From an uncultured Oscillospiraceae bacterium (GTDB lineage Bacteria > Bacillota > Clostridia > Oscillospirales > Ruminococcaceae): a DNA stretch of 64,000 nt. The notes beneath the pieces are model-generated. The model ran no database searches, had not been told where the DNA came from, and was given only the letters and a program-made list of their open reading frames with translations. Of this stretch, positions 27,661 to 36,161 are shown one piece after another. How positions within the stretch are numbered: position 1 is the stretch's first letter; each line of letters begins with the position of its first letter. Where the stretch lies: the NCBI GenBank assembly GCA_934526065.1, contig CAKSZX010000001.1, positions 124,001 through 188,000 of the forward strand, given 5' to 3'. The position numbers and the translations under genes were made by a program.

Positions 27661-27780
27661 TAAAAAAACCGCCGTAAACACAGCAGTAATTAAAAATTAT
27701 ACACTGCCGCCTTTCGGTTATAGGCAACTGTTTGCGGCAGTAGGTAGAAACACCCGCCCTTATTACGGGTTTATATAACG
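27661..27780 (-). promoter_or_regulatory. Purine (guanine-type) riboswitch with terminator
   Basis: On the minus strand: P1 GTTATA/TATAAC (27774-27779 with 27717-27722); J1/2 ATATAA; P2 ACCCG/CGGGT; J2/3 GTTTCTACC, the family signature; P3 ACTG/CAGT with loop CCGCAAA facing GG of loop 2; J3/1 GCCTAT, whose C is the guanine-specifying base. Expression platform: hairpin CGGCAGT/ACTGCTG inside ACCG/CGGT, then seven Ts (27661-27668). P3 bases ACTGCCGC can pair perfectly with GCGGCAGT of the terminator, so ligand-free RNA would antiterminate: an OFF switch. Confidence 0.88.
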
Positions 27781-27785
27781 CTGAA

Positions 27786-27814
27786 ATTATATCATTATAC
27801 TTTACTAAATTCAA
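27786..27814 (-). promoter_or_regulatory. Promoter of the riboswitch/FAD dehydrogenase transcript
   Basis: Minus strand TTGAAT (27814-27809), 17-base spacer, TATAAT (27791-27786), just before the aptamer. Confidence 0.7.
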
Positions 27815-27886
27815 GATATAAATAAGAAAAATTTAAAGATATAAAATGTGCTTTAATTGTTTAAGTTATACAAATTTAATGGGTTA

Positions 27887-27939
27887 TGTGATAATGTCAC
27901 AATAATTACACTTGTTTTTTGTAGGTTTTGTGATAGAAT
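27887..27939 (+). promoter_or_regulatory. Promoter and palindrome before the CobW genes
   Basis: TGTGA-taatg-TCACA (27887-27901) is an exact palindromic pair, a possible operator. TTGTTT (27912) with a 16-base spacer to TAGAAT (27934-27939) is a weak promoter candidate. Confidence 0.4.
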
Positions 27940-28014
27940 ATTATTAGATATATCTGCGTATATATCATTTTGTTGTTTTTAAATTTTTTATTTTATAGAA
28001 AGAAGTGGAAGAAT

Positions 28015-29643
28015 ATGACAAAAATAGACATTTTTTCAGGTTTTCTCGGTGCGGGAAAAACCACTTTGATTAAAAAGCTGATTGCAGAGGCCTATCAGGG
28101 CGAAAAGGTTGTTCTTATTGAGAACGAATTCGGCGACATCAGCGTAGATACAAGCTTTTTGAAGGACTCCGGCATTGAAATCACAGAGATGAGCGCAGGC
28201 TGCATTTGCTGTACTTTGGTTGGCGACTTTGAAAAATCACTTCGCAAGGTATTGGATGAAATGCACCCGGAGAGAATTCTTATCGAACCTTCCGGCGTAG
28301 GTAAGCTCAGTGATGTTATCAAGGCCGTTCAGCAGGTTAGTGATAATGATGAAAATGTTCGGCTCAACAGCTTTACAACAGTTGTTGACGCTAAAAAGTG
28401 CAAGATGCACGCAAGAAACTTCGGCGAATTCTTTATCAACCAGGTTGAATACGCAAGCAGCGTTGTTTTAAGCCACACACAGGGTATGTCACAGGCTAAG
28501 TTGGACGAAGTTATCGCCCTTGTTCGTGAACATAACCGGGCTTGCACAATCATCACAACAGATTGGGACAAGTTGTCAGGCAAGCAGATTCTTGACACAA
28601 TGGAACACAAGAACACATTGCAGGCCGAGCTTGAAAAACTTGCAAGAGAAAAGGCAGACCGGGACGCAAAACAGCATGAGGAAGAACATCACCATCATCA
28701 CGACGACGAAGATGAAGAATACGACGACTTTATGTTGGGTGAAAATTCACACATCTTTGTTATTAAGGATATTGACTGCCCACACTGCACAGCCAAATTG
28801 GTTAAGGCTTTGTCAAAGATTGACGGCATAAGCGAAGTAAGAATTGATTATCAGAGAGAAAGACTTACATTTGATTGCGCCGCTGACAAGTTTGCCGGCA
28901 TAGTTGAGGCTATCAAGGCAACTATCGAGGATGTTTTGCCGGAGGCTAAATTGGGCGAAGAAATCCCTGTTGCAAACGCACACAAGATGCTTATTACAGA
29001 AATCGACTGCCCGCGCTGCGCAGGCAAGTTGGCAAAGGCAATAGAGAAAATTGCCGGCATTGATAATGTACAGATTAACCACGAGGCCGAAAGACTTACA
29101 TTTGAATGTGCTCCTGCCGATTTTGATAGAATTATTTCCGACATCAAGGCTACAATAGACGATGTTCTCCCTGAGGCTAAGTTAGGTGTTGAAATCACAA
29201 CAGAAAACGCCGAACAGTATAAGCATGAACACTGCCATGAGGAACATGAACATCATCACGATCACGATGAAGAATGTGAATGCGGTCACGATCACGAACA
29301 CCACCACGACCACGATGAACACGAGCATCACCATGACCACGGCCATGAGGGTCACCACCATGCAGATGATATTTTCAGCAGCTGGGGCGTTGAAACAGCA
29401 AGCAAGTACACAGAAGAAGATATCAAGAAAGCTCTTGAAGCTCTTGACGATAACGAAAAGTACGGTATGATTTTGCGTGCTAAGGGTATTGTTGAAGCCG
29501 AGGACGGCGGCGAGTGGATTCACTTTGACTACATCCCGGGCGAAGTTGATGTCCGTCGTGGCCCTGCCGATGTTATCGGTCGTCTGTGCGTAATCGGCAC
29601 AGAAATCAATCAGGATGCCATCAAGACACTCTTTGCAAAATAA
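28015..29643 (+). CDS. CobW/COG0523-family GTPase with two inserted heavy-metal (HMA) domains and His-rich stretches
   Basis: Putative metallochaperone GTPase, 542 residues. P-loop GFLGAGKTTL (near residue 10), metal-site motif GCICCTL, and SGVGKLSDV place it in COG0523. After the GTPase domain comes a His-rich linker (EEHHHHHDDEDEE), then two HMA-like repeats with CPHC and CPRC metal motifs (near residues 260 and 330), a second very His-rich tract, and the CobW C-terminal domain. I start at 28015 (AAGTGG site, start fits the P-loop spacing). It forms an operon with the next CobW-like gene, 18 bases away. Metal (Zn, Ni or Cu) handling is inferred; the ion cannot be read. Confidence 0.88.
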   Translation: MTKIDIFSGFLGAGKTTLIKKLIAEAYQGEKVVLIENEFGDISVDTSFLKDSGIEITEMSAGCICCTLVGDFEKSLRKVLDEMHPERILIEPSGVGKLSDVIKAVQQVSDNDENVRLNSFTTVVDAKKCKMHARNFGEFFINQVEYASSVVLSHTQGMSQAKLDEVIALVREHNRACTIITTDWDKLSGKQILDTMEHKNTLQAELEKLAREKADRDAKQHEEEHHHHHDDEDEEYDDFMLGENSHIFVIKDIDCPHCTAKLVKALSKIDGISEVRIDYQRERLTFDCAADKFAGIVEAIKATIEDVLPEAKLGEEIPVANAHKMLITEIDCPRCAGKLAKAIEKIAGIDNVQINHEAERLTFECAPADFDRIISDIKATIDDVLPEAKLGVEITTENAEQYKHEHCHEEHEHHHDHDEECECGHDHEHHHDHDEHEHHHDHGHEGHHHADDIFSSWGVETASKYTEEDIKKALEALDDNEKYGMILRAKGIVEAEDGGEWIHFDYIPGEVDVRRGPADVIGRLCVIGTEINQDAIKTLFAK

Positions 29644-29661
29644 TTTGAAAGGAAATATGTA

Positions 29662-30609
29662 ATGGAAAACGATTTTCCGGTCTATCTCTTTACAGGCTTT
29701 CTCGAAGGCGGTAAGACAAAGTTTATCCAAGAAACACTTGAAGATAAGCGCTTTAATAACGGCGAGAGAACATTGCTTATAACCTGTGAAGAGGGTATCG
29801 AAGAATACGACCCTTCAAGGTTCTACGGCAAAAATATTTATATCTGCAATATTGAATCCGAGGAGGATTTGACAGAGGCAAACCTTGCCGCTTTGCAGGA
29901 AAAATACAAAGCCGAAAGAGCCATAATAGAATACAACGGTATGTGGATGGAACAAACTTTGTTCAACGCAATGCCGGAAAGCTGGCTTATCTACCAGGAA
30001 ATGTGCTTTGTGGATGCAACAACATTTACAATGTACAACCAAAATATGCGCCAGCTTATGCAGGATAAATTTACAAATGCGGAAATGGTTGCTTTTAACC
30101 GTGTAACTCCGGATATGGACAAAATGTTCATGCACAAGGTGGTTCGTGCGGCGTCAAGACGAGCAGACATCACCTACGAATACACAGACGGTCACTTTGA
30201 ATTTGACGATATTCAAGACCCGCTGCCCTTTGATATAAACGCACCGGTTATTGAAATCAAGGACGAGGACTACGCCTTGTGGTACCGTGATATGGTTGAA
30301 GAAATGCCGAAGTACAACGGCAAAGTCGTAAAGTTTAAAGGCCTTGTTTCAAGAGATAAAAAAATGCCCGACGACGCATTTGCAATCGGCCGCCATATAA
30401 TGACCTGCTGTGAGGCGGATATTCAGTATTCCGCTGTTGTTGCGGTTTCCCCGGAGGCAAAAAACCTTGCCAACGGCTGTTGGAAAACAATCACCGCTAA
30501 GCTGAATATTACAAAGCACCGCCTTTACAGAAAGCCCGGTCCGGTTTTAACTGTAATCTCTATGGAGGATGCAACCGCCCCGGAGCAGCCTGTGGCAACA
30601 TTCTTTTGA
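29662..30609 (+). CDS. CobW-like GTPase fused to a DUF1980/YcgQ-type C-terminal domain
   Basis: 315 residues. The N-terminal half keeps a P-loop (LFTGFLEGGKTKFI) but lacks a clear CxCC metal motif, so it is a diverged COG0523 member. The C-terminal half (residues ~200-300; YNGKVVKFKGLVSRDK ... AIGRHIMTCCEADIQYSAVVA) resembles the domain of DUF1980/TIGR03943 proteins, which elsewhere work with a permease of the YcgR type near CobW genes. No such permease is in the window. It follows the HMA-containing CobW gene with a GAAAGGA site and shares its transcript. Confidence 0.8.
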   Translation: MENDFPVYLFTGFLEGGKTKFIQETLEDKRFNNGERTLLITCEEGIEEYDPSRFYGKNIYICNIESEEDLTEANLAALQEKYKAERAIIEYNGMWMEQTLFNAMPESWLIYQEMCFVDATTFTMYNQNMRQLMQDKFTNAEMVAFNRVTPDMDKMFMHKVVRAASRRADITYEYTDGHFEFDDIQDPLPFDINAPVIEIKDEDYALWYRDMVEEMPKYNGKVVKFKGLVSRDKKMPDDAFAIGRHIMTCCEADIQYSAVVAVSPEAKNLANGCWKTITAKLNITKHRLYRKPGPVLTVISMEDATAPEQPVATFF

Positions 30610-30630
30610 TAAAATAAAATAGGCAATATA

Positions 30631-30663
30631 AAACCACCTGTGCATTTTGCACAGGTGGTTTAT
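30631..30663. terminator. Bidirectional terminator
   Basis: AAACCACCTGTGCA/TGCACAGGTGGTTT, 14-bp stem with four-base loop, between convergent genes. Confidence 0.9.
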
Positions 30664-30677
30664 TTTGTGTTGTGAAT

Positions 30678-31223
30678 TTAACCTAAAGGGGTGATTTCTT
30701 TTTCGATTTTTGGGGCGATTACATCACGGCTTTTCACATATTTTGCTTCGGCGTAAGCGATAATAATATTGCCTATCAGCCCTAAAACAAACAACAAAGA
30801 TGTAAACGAGTATTCAATGGTCCTATCGGCTCTGAGTATATTTAAGCCGAACTTGTAAGATATAGTGCCTAAAACCACATCAAGACATCTGAACATTCCA
30901 AATGTCAACCGCCAAGACACAATACCGTACATCAAGCCGTTGTCCTCAGCCGGTGCGCCCTCTTTAAATGCGGATTTTTTCACAATTAAACAGATAATAG
31001 CCACGATTGTCAACGGAATTATAAGAGCTGAAAAAATGAAGGTTGTTGATAAAACAGAAATTTTTACCCCCAAAAACGGCTTAAATATGCCGAAAGTACC
31101 GCCGATCCGGTTGGCAACCACAAGAGCGTTGAAAACAAGGGAATATATAAGCGCAATCCAAGCAAGTTTATATAACTCCTTTTTGGTTGATGGGGTTTTA
31201 CCTGCGTAAAATGTTAAAGCCAT
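30678..31223 (-). CDS. Four-helix membrane protein of unknown function
   Basis: 181 residues with hydrophobic segments around 20-40, 55-82, 100-120 and 140-160, a short basic N terminus and a charged C-terminal tail. No recognised family motif. AAAGGAG precedes the ATG. It lies 19 bases after the lipoprotein gene on the same strand, so the two are likely cotranscribed. Confidence 0.7.
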   Translation of the reverse strand: MALTFYAGKTPSTKKELYKLAWIALIYSLVFNALVVANRIGGTFGIFKPFLGVKISVLSTTFIFSALIIPLTIVAIICLIVKKSAFKEGAPAEDNGLMYGIVSWRLTFGMFRCLDVVLGTISYKFGLNILRADRTIEYSFTSLLFVLGLIGNIIIAYAEAKYVKSRDVIAPKIEKEITPLG

Positions 31224-31242
31224 AGTGTTTCTCCTTTAAACT

Positions 31243-32493
31243 TTATCCGATATAGTCTATATTTTCATAATTTGGCACACCCTGCCAAAAGTCTGATTTA
31301 TCTATTAGGGCGTATTGAGGTGTTGGAACAATATCCTCCGTTAAGCCTTTGTCATTTGCCGGATAATAATGTGTAATATTTTCAATACCATTCATTACTA
31401 AGAATTGATTTTTAGTTTCGGCAGCTATGACAATCGGTTTAGACATGCCGTCAAATGTATATTTTAGATTGAGTTCGTTTATTTCACCATTATCAAAATC
31501 TATTAAAAACATTCTTTCAAGTCGTGTTTCACGGTTATTTTCTCTTGAATATTCATGTGAAGAAAACATTGGAATACCATCAACAATATTGCCAAATGTA
31601 GAGTTAATGAAGTTAAATTCAATATCATTTGGCCATGGTAAAACTGCTGTTTTACCGGAAATTAAGTTTTTTCTTGTAAATGTATGATCTGTGTATGAAG
31701 CAATATATTCATTCTCACCGTAAAAAACTTTTGCAGCTATTTCAGCATTTAAAATGTCATCAACATATTTTCCGTTGCTGCCATCAACTTTTATAGATTT
31801 CAATTTTGTATCTGATGAATTTATACTTAAAACCAGTTCATCTACACATGAACCGTAAATATTGACATAGGCATTATCGTATTTCTCGCTTAAATTTATA
31901 ATATCTGTTAGACTTCCATTTTCTATATTTAATTTTACAAGAAACTGTTGGTATAATAAATCATCTTTCGTTTGTACAGGTCGGCTCATTATGAAATAAA
32001 TGCACTTTCCATCAAAGAAAAATTCACTACTTTCACTTTCTGCTGGATCAAAGGTGTATAAAATTTTTCGGTTTTCACCGTTTAAATCGGCAGACAATAC
32101 GGATCTTACATAGTTACTATCTACGAGTTTATAATTAAATATTATCAATTTATCATTGATAGTAAATATACGCAAAGGTGCCCCCTCAATGTACCCGGTG
32201 CATGCCTCGGTATTATGTTCACATGATGATGACGAACACAGTACGACCTTTGATTTTGATGCGTAATCGGTGTACATAATGTTAAATCCACCGGTTATGT
32301 CAACATAGTTTACAAGCTCATAATAGCCATTTTCGTTGCCTTGGCTAAAAGTTGAACCCCGGCCGAGTGTCAGTGGTTTTAAATCTTTATTGTCCAAAAC
32401 AGCATCATTGGTATTTGTCGAGCATGCTGTAATGTTAAATAGTGTGAAAAATAATACAACAACACATACTAAATTGCTACTTTTGATTTTCAT
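31243..32493 (-). CDS. Lipoprotein, beta-propeller-like, with CxH...C motif
   Basis: 416 residues: lipoprotein signal peptide with lipobox ITAC (residues ~1-24), then a repeat-poor beta-rich region. Near residue 88 the stretch CSSSSCEHNTEACTGYI has the Cys-x-His spacing common in clostridial lipoproteins of this type, where it may bind metal or form disulfides. AAGGAGAG lies upstream of the start. It is divergent from the AgrA/AgrC-like two-component system at 32686 and may be its target or its sensor partner; that is inference. Function unknown. Confidence 0.72.
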   Translation of the reverse strand: MKIKSSNLVCVVVLFFTLFNITACSTNTNDAVLDNKDLKPLTLGRGSTFSQGNENGYYELVNYVDITGGFNIMYTDYASKSKVVLCSSSSCEHNTEACTGYIEGAPLRIFTINDKLIIFNYKLVDSNYVRSVLSADLNGENRKILYTFDPAESESSEFFFDGKCIYFIMSRPVQTKDDLLYQQFLVKLNIENGSLTDIINLSEKYDNAYVNIYGSCVDELVLSINSSDTKLKSIKVDGSNGKYVDDILNAEIAAKVFYGENEYIASYTDHTFTRKNLISGKTAVLPWPNDIEFNFINSTFGNIVDGIPMFSSHEYSRENNRETRLERMFLIDFDNGEINELNLKYTFDGMSKPIVIAAETKNQFLVMNGIENITHYYPANDKGLTEDIVPTPQYALIDKSDFWQGVPNYENIDYIG

Positions 32494-32685
32494 TATGACA
32501 ATCTCTCCTTAAAAATTTAATATTCAAACCGGTTACAATTCATCTAAATAGTATCAAAAATTATTTTATCTGTAAATAGTTTTGGGGAATTTTACATGTA
32601 TTTAAAGGAAAATTACAATAGTATAGATAAATTCTTGACTTATTTTGCTGTATATGGTATTTTGAAATATATCGGAGGTAGTATT

Positions 32686-33417
32686 ATGGTAAAAATAGCT
32701 GTGTGTGATGATGAACAAAACGCTCTTGAGGAAATATCAGAGCGAATATCAAATTTTTTTAATAAAAAAGAAAATAGACAGATAAAATATAAAGTATCGC
32801 TGTTTAGCACAGGAGGGGAACTTGTCAAAGCCGGACTTACAACTTTTGATATAGTATTTTTGGATGTAGAATTAGGCGATAGCGACGGTTTGGAAATTGC
32901 AAAGCAAATTCATGGGGTAAGTAACAGAACGATAGTGATTTTGATTTCCCAGTATCAAGACTATATGTCATTGGGTTATAATGTTAAAGCATTTAGATAT
33001 ATTCTTAAACCAAATTTGAATTCTGTTTTTGATGTAGATATTGACAGTGCGTTAGATGAATTAAACTTAAAGAGAAATGTATTTGAATACACATATTACA
33101 ATATTCCATACGAAGTAGAATATGACAATATATTATATTTTCAAGGTGCAGACCCAAAAGTGTATATACATACGGTAAATCATATTGAACAAGACAGTAT
33201 TAGCGGAAATATTGACGATATATATCCGCAGTTTTTAGATACCGATTTTGTGCGTATAGGGAAAAGTTACCTAATTAACGGAAACCATGTAAAAAATATG
33301 TCGAACACGGCAGTATATATGGACAACGATGTTGAAATTAAAATAGGTCGAGGATATATGAACGAGGCAAGAGACAAACTTATACGAATAATGAGGGATA
33401 AAAGATGGAAAGTATAG
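32686..33417 (+). CDS. LytTR response regulator (AgrA-like)
   Basis: 243 residues. N-terminal receiver domain beginning MVKIAVCDDEQNALEEI (acidic pocket) with the phospho-acceptor Asp in IVFLDVELGDSDG and the Lys of RYILKP; C-terminal LytTR DNA-binding domain (IPYEVEYDNILYFQGADPKVYIHT ... DFVRIGKSYLINGNHVKNM). The start at 32686 has CGGAGGT; the open frame to 32596 is upstream noise. It overlaps the histidine kinase gene by 13 bases. Confidence 0.9.
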   Translation: MVKIAVCDDEQNALEEISERISNFFNKKENRQIKYKVSLFSTGGELVKAGLTTFDIVFLDVELGDSDGLEIAKQIHGVSNRTIVILISQYQDYMSLGYNVKAFRYILKPNLNSVFDVDIDSALDELNLKRNVFEYTYYNIPYEVEYDNILYFQGADPKVYIHTVNHIEQDSISGNIDDIYPQFLDTDFVRIGKSYLINGNHVKNMSNTAVYMDNDVEIKIGRGYMNEARDKLIRIMRDKRWKV

Positions 33418-34700
33418 CAGAGAGCATAATTGTATTTATCATTGAATATCTTGATTTTCTGGCCTATGACAATATAATATCCGGATTTTTTAAAAGCAGT
33501 AAAAGAGAATATGAAAAAAATATATATTATCTTATAAGCTATATTATAGTCAACATATTACTTGGCAAATATTTAGGCGGAATGAATATTGAAAAAATTA
33601 TTATTGTTTTTTCGACAAGATTTCTGTTGTTTTATATTATTTATAAAAGAATAAGCATTATACCCATTTTACTTATATGGGAAGTTATAGCATCTACATT
33701 GGAAAGTATAGTCTATATAGGCGTTGTTGCGCTTTTTAACATACCGGCAGAACAAATAGAAAATGATATAAGAATGTTTGGTGTAGCTTCAATATTAAGT
33801 TATATATCAATTTATATTCTAAGTATAATTATAAAAAAATGGATAGAGCGTAATTTGAATGTAAAGTATATATCAAAAAAAGAATGGTTTATTAGTATAT
33901 TATACCAAATAACAAATTATACTGTTATTTATGCTATTTTATATAAGTCTATATTTGGAGATGATTTAAGCAATGTGGATATTCTGATTTGCATTGCACT
34001 TTTTTCAATGTCCATGATGATGTTATATATTATATCAGAATTTTGCAAGAGTAATAAAATTAAACGGGAAATGGCTGTTTTAGAAAGAGAACAGAAAGTT
34101 CAGCAAAATTCTCTTCAATCTATGGAGCAGGCTTATAAAAAACAAAGGCAACTTACGCATGATTATAATAATCGGCTTGAAATGCTTAGGATTATACGGC
34201 AAAAAAATGATTATTCGGAATTGGAGGAGGCTTTAAATTCTATGACGGGGAATAATAATAGAATAAGAACAGTGGTTACAACACAAAATACGATAATAGA
34301 TGCTGTGTTAAATCAAAAATATGCCAAGGCTATGGAACTTGGCATAGGAATGGAATTTAATTTGCAGTACTTAAAAGATTTGCCTATTGACAGCCAAGAT
34401 ATAGGTATTATTCTTGCCAATGCAATAGATAATGCAATATCGGCCGCAGATAAGGCAAAACAGAAATTTGTTCAAATATTTATGAGCTATGAGGATGAAA
34501 TGTTTTTATGCGCTATAAGAAATACCGTTGATAAAAAGGTTAAAATAGTTAATAAATCCGTAGTAAAAGAAGATGACGATTTAACCCACGGGTACGGAAT
34601 AGCTAATATTAAAAGAATACTTGAAAAATATAATTCTAATTTTTTGATAGAATGTGACGATAAGTATTTTATTCTCACTTTTATGATTTCTTTACTGTGA
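33405..34700 (+). CDS. GHKL-type sensor histidine kinase (AgrC-like)
   Basis: 431 residues: six or seven N-terminal membrane helices (to ~residue 215), a coiled-coil linker, the phospho-acceptor RQLTHDYNNRLEML, and an HATPase domain of the GHKL type with N box NAIDNAI and G box HGYGIANIK. It overlaps the response regulator gene, so both are translated together. AgrC-type kinases usually sense a peptide, but no agrB or agrD gene is visible here. The pair is AT-rich compared with the surrounding core genes. Confidence 0.88.
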   Translation: MESIAESIIVFIIEYLDFLAYDNIISGFFKSSKREYEKNIYYLISYIIVNILLGKYLGGMNIEKIIIVFSTRFLLFYIIYKRISIIPILLIWEVIASTLESIVYIGVVALFNIPAEQIENDIRMFGVASILSYISIYILSIIIKKWIERNLNVKYISKKEWFISILYQITNYTVIYAILYKSIFGDDLSNVDILICIALFSMSMMMLYIISEFCKSNKIKREMAVLEREQKVQQNSLQSMEQAYKKQRQLTHDYNNRLEMLRIIRQKNDYSELEEALNSMTGNNNRIRTVVTTQNTIIDAVLNQKYAKAMELGIGMEFNLQYLKDLPIDSQDIGIILANAIDNAISAADKAKQKFVQIFMSYEDEMFLCAIRNTVDKKVKIVNKSVVKEDDDLTHGYGIANIKRILEKYNSNFLIECDDKYFILTFMISLL

Positions 34701-34900
34701 TTTATGTAATTTTCCTTAAAACTATTGAAAAAATTTACGAATGTGATACCTTTATTATTTTATTTTTGATGTGTATAATAAAATCAGAGGCGGCTTACTG
34801 TATATTTTCAGCTCTTACCCTTGATTTTGTTTTAATCATATTGGCAAAAGTGTTTAATCAAGAGGCACCGTTACGCCGGTAAATGACAAAATATTTAAAA

Positions 34901-34940
34901 TAACACACCACCCCAATAATTGAGATGGTGTGTTTGTGTT
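34901..34940. terminator. Terminator between convergent genes
   Basis: ACACACCA/TGGTGTGT stem with T-rich flanks on both sides. The ~200 bases before it, after the kinase stop, hold a 61-codon hydrophobic frame that I do not accept as a gene. Confidence 0.75.
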
Positions 34941-34943
34941 TGA

Positions 34944-35393
34944 TTATTTAGAATTCGCAACCATGCCGGTTATAAATCCCAAAAACATTGCGTATGTTTT
35001 GGCATTAAATTGCAGGTGGGTGCGTATAAAATAGTTGCCCATTATATCGTTTGCAAATGTTCGTATCGAGGTGAAATTGCTTATAATAAACAATATTACG
35101 CATATTGCGTATGCAACAAAAATACCTAATGACAAAATCAGCAAAATATTTTTGCCCCCAAAGCTAACGGTGGGCTTTAACAGGTATGTAACCGCATAAG
35201 CGGCGCAAAATGTACCCAAAGGCCACAGGCTGTAACAGGACAGTACCGAAAAGTAAAAGCTGTCATAATCCGATGTGTAGGGCGGAACTTTGCTTATATA
35301 TACAATATAAATAATAAGAGTGATAATGCTTATTGCGGCCGTTAAGCAGAACAGACCAAATTTTATTTTATCCCTTTTGTCGCTCATATACAT
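34944..35393 (-). CDS. Four-helix membrane protein of unknown function
   Basis: 149 residues, four predicted helices with short loops; no family recognised. AAAGGAGG lies nine bases before the ATG, inside the end of the upstream secreted-protein gene, and the two reading frames overlap by ten bases, so the pair is a tightly coupled operon. Confidence 0.68.
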   Translation of the reverse strand: MYMSDKRDKIKFGLFCLTAAISIITLIIYIVYISKVPPYTSDYDSFYFSVLSCYSLWPLGTFCAAYAVTYLLKPTVSFGGKNILLILSLGIFVAYAICVILFIISNFTSIRTFANDIMGNYFIRTHLQFNAKTYAMFLGFITGMVANSK

Positions 35394-36004
35394 ACATTAA
35401 AACCTCCTTTAACCGGCTGGTCATTTACGGTGAATTCAAAAAATATTTCGGCACCCATAGTTTGTGAAAATAAAAGGTCTTGGGACATAAAATCCGTAAA
35501 TTCCACGGTTTCTTCAAATTCCATGGGTATGCTTTTTATCGTTTTTTCCCGGGCAGATAAAACGCCTTCATCTCCAAGCCAGCCCCGGCTGAAAATGCGT
35601 AAATCTGCAGAAAAATCCGTGACAGTGTCATTTATTATTTTATATGACCCCTCTACCGATTTAATTTTGTATTTATACGGGTACTCGGTTTTGTCACCCG
35701 TGTAATTTACGGTTAAGGTAACCTCTGCAAAACCGGTATCGTCGGGGCCGTTTTTGCATATACTGCCTTGACTGATACTGCCGGGAATAAATCCCACATA
35801 GGTTTTGCCGACAACATCGGAATTTTGTTTATCCGAAGAATTTTCTTTTAAAACAAGGGGAATAACCGCTGTATCACCGTTGCCGTACCGTAAATTCATA
35901 GTTAATGTGGCATCGCTCTTTGTGTTTACAGCAAACACAGTCAAAGCGGTAAATAAAAATAATGATAATGTAAATAACAGTATAATTCTTTTCTTCATAG
36001 GCAT
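35384..36004 (-). CDS. Secreted or membrane-tethered protein of unknown function
   Basis: 206 residues with a Sec signal peptide (MKKRIILLFTLSLFLFTALTVFAV) and probable cleavage near residue 26. The rest is beta-rich with no membrane helix, ending without an anchor. Two possible ATG codons (36004 and 35998); neither has a strong binding site. Likely partner of the overlapping membrane protein. Not recognised. Confidence 0.65.
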   Translation of the reverse strand: MPMKKRIILLFTLSLFLFTALTVFAVNTKSDATLTMNLRYGNGDTAVIPLVLKENSSDKQNSDVVGKTYVGFIPGSISQGSICKNGPDDTGFAEVTLTVNYTGDKTEYPYKYKIKSVEGSYKIINDTVTDFSADLRIFSRGWLGDEGVLSAREKTIKSIPMEFEETVEFTDFMSQDLLFSQTMGAEIFFEFTVNDQPVKGGFNVCI

Positions 36005-36161
36005 TTACCGTAAGTGAAAAATGAAACTATTGCTTTTGTAATTATATGATAACATATACACAAAAAAATGTGTGAAATTTATATTAACATTTGAAAAAAT
36101 AGTACACAAAAATTCGGGAGTTATTTTTACATAACGCCCGAAAATTATATGTTTAATTATT

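Noticed and set aside
27620..28014. Longer starts of the FAD dehydrogenase and CobW genes
   Set aside because: The added codons cover ribosome binding sites or leader DNA and precede the conserved nucleotide-binding motifs without family support.
34697..34882. 61-codon hydrophobic frame after the kinase, possible signal peptide gene
   Set aside because: GTG start without a binding site, and no AgrD-like Cys/acidic-tail layout; composition can come from AT-rich non-coding DNA.
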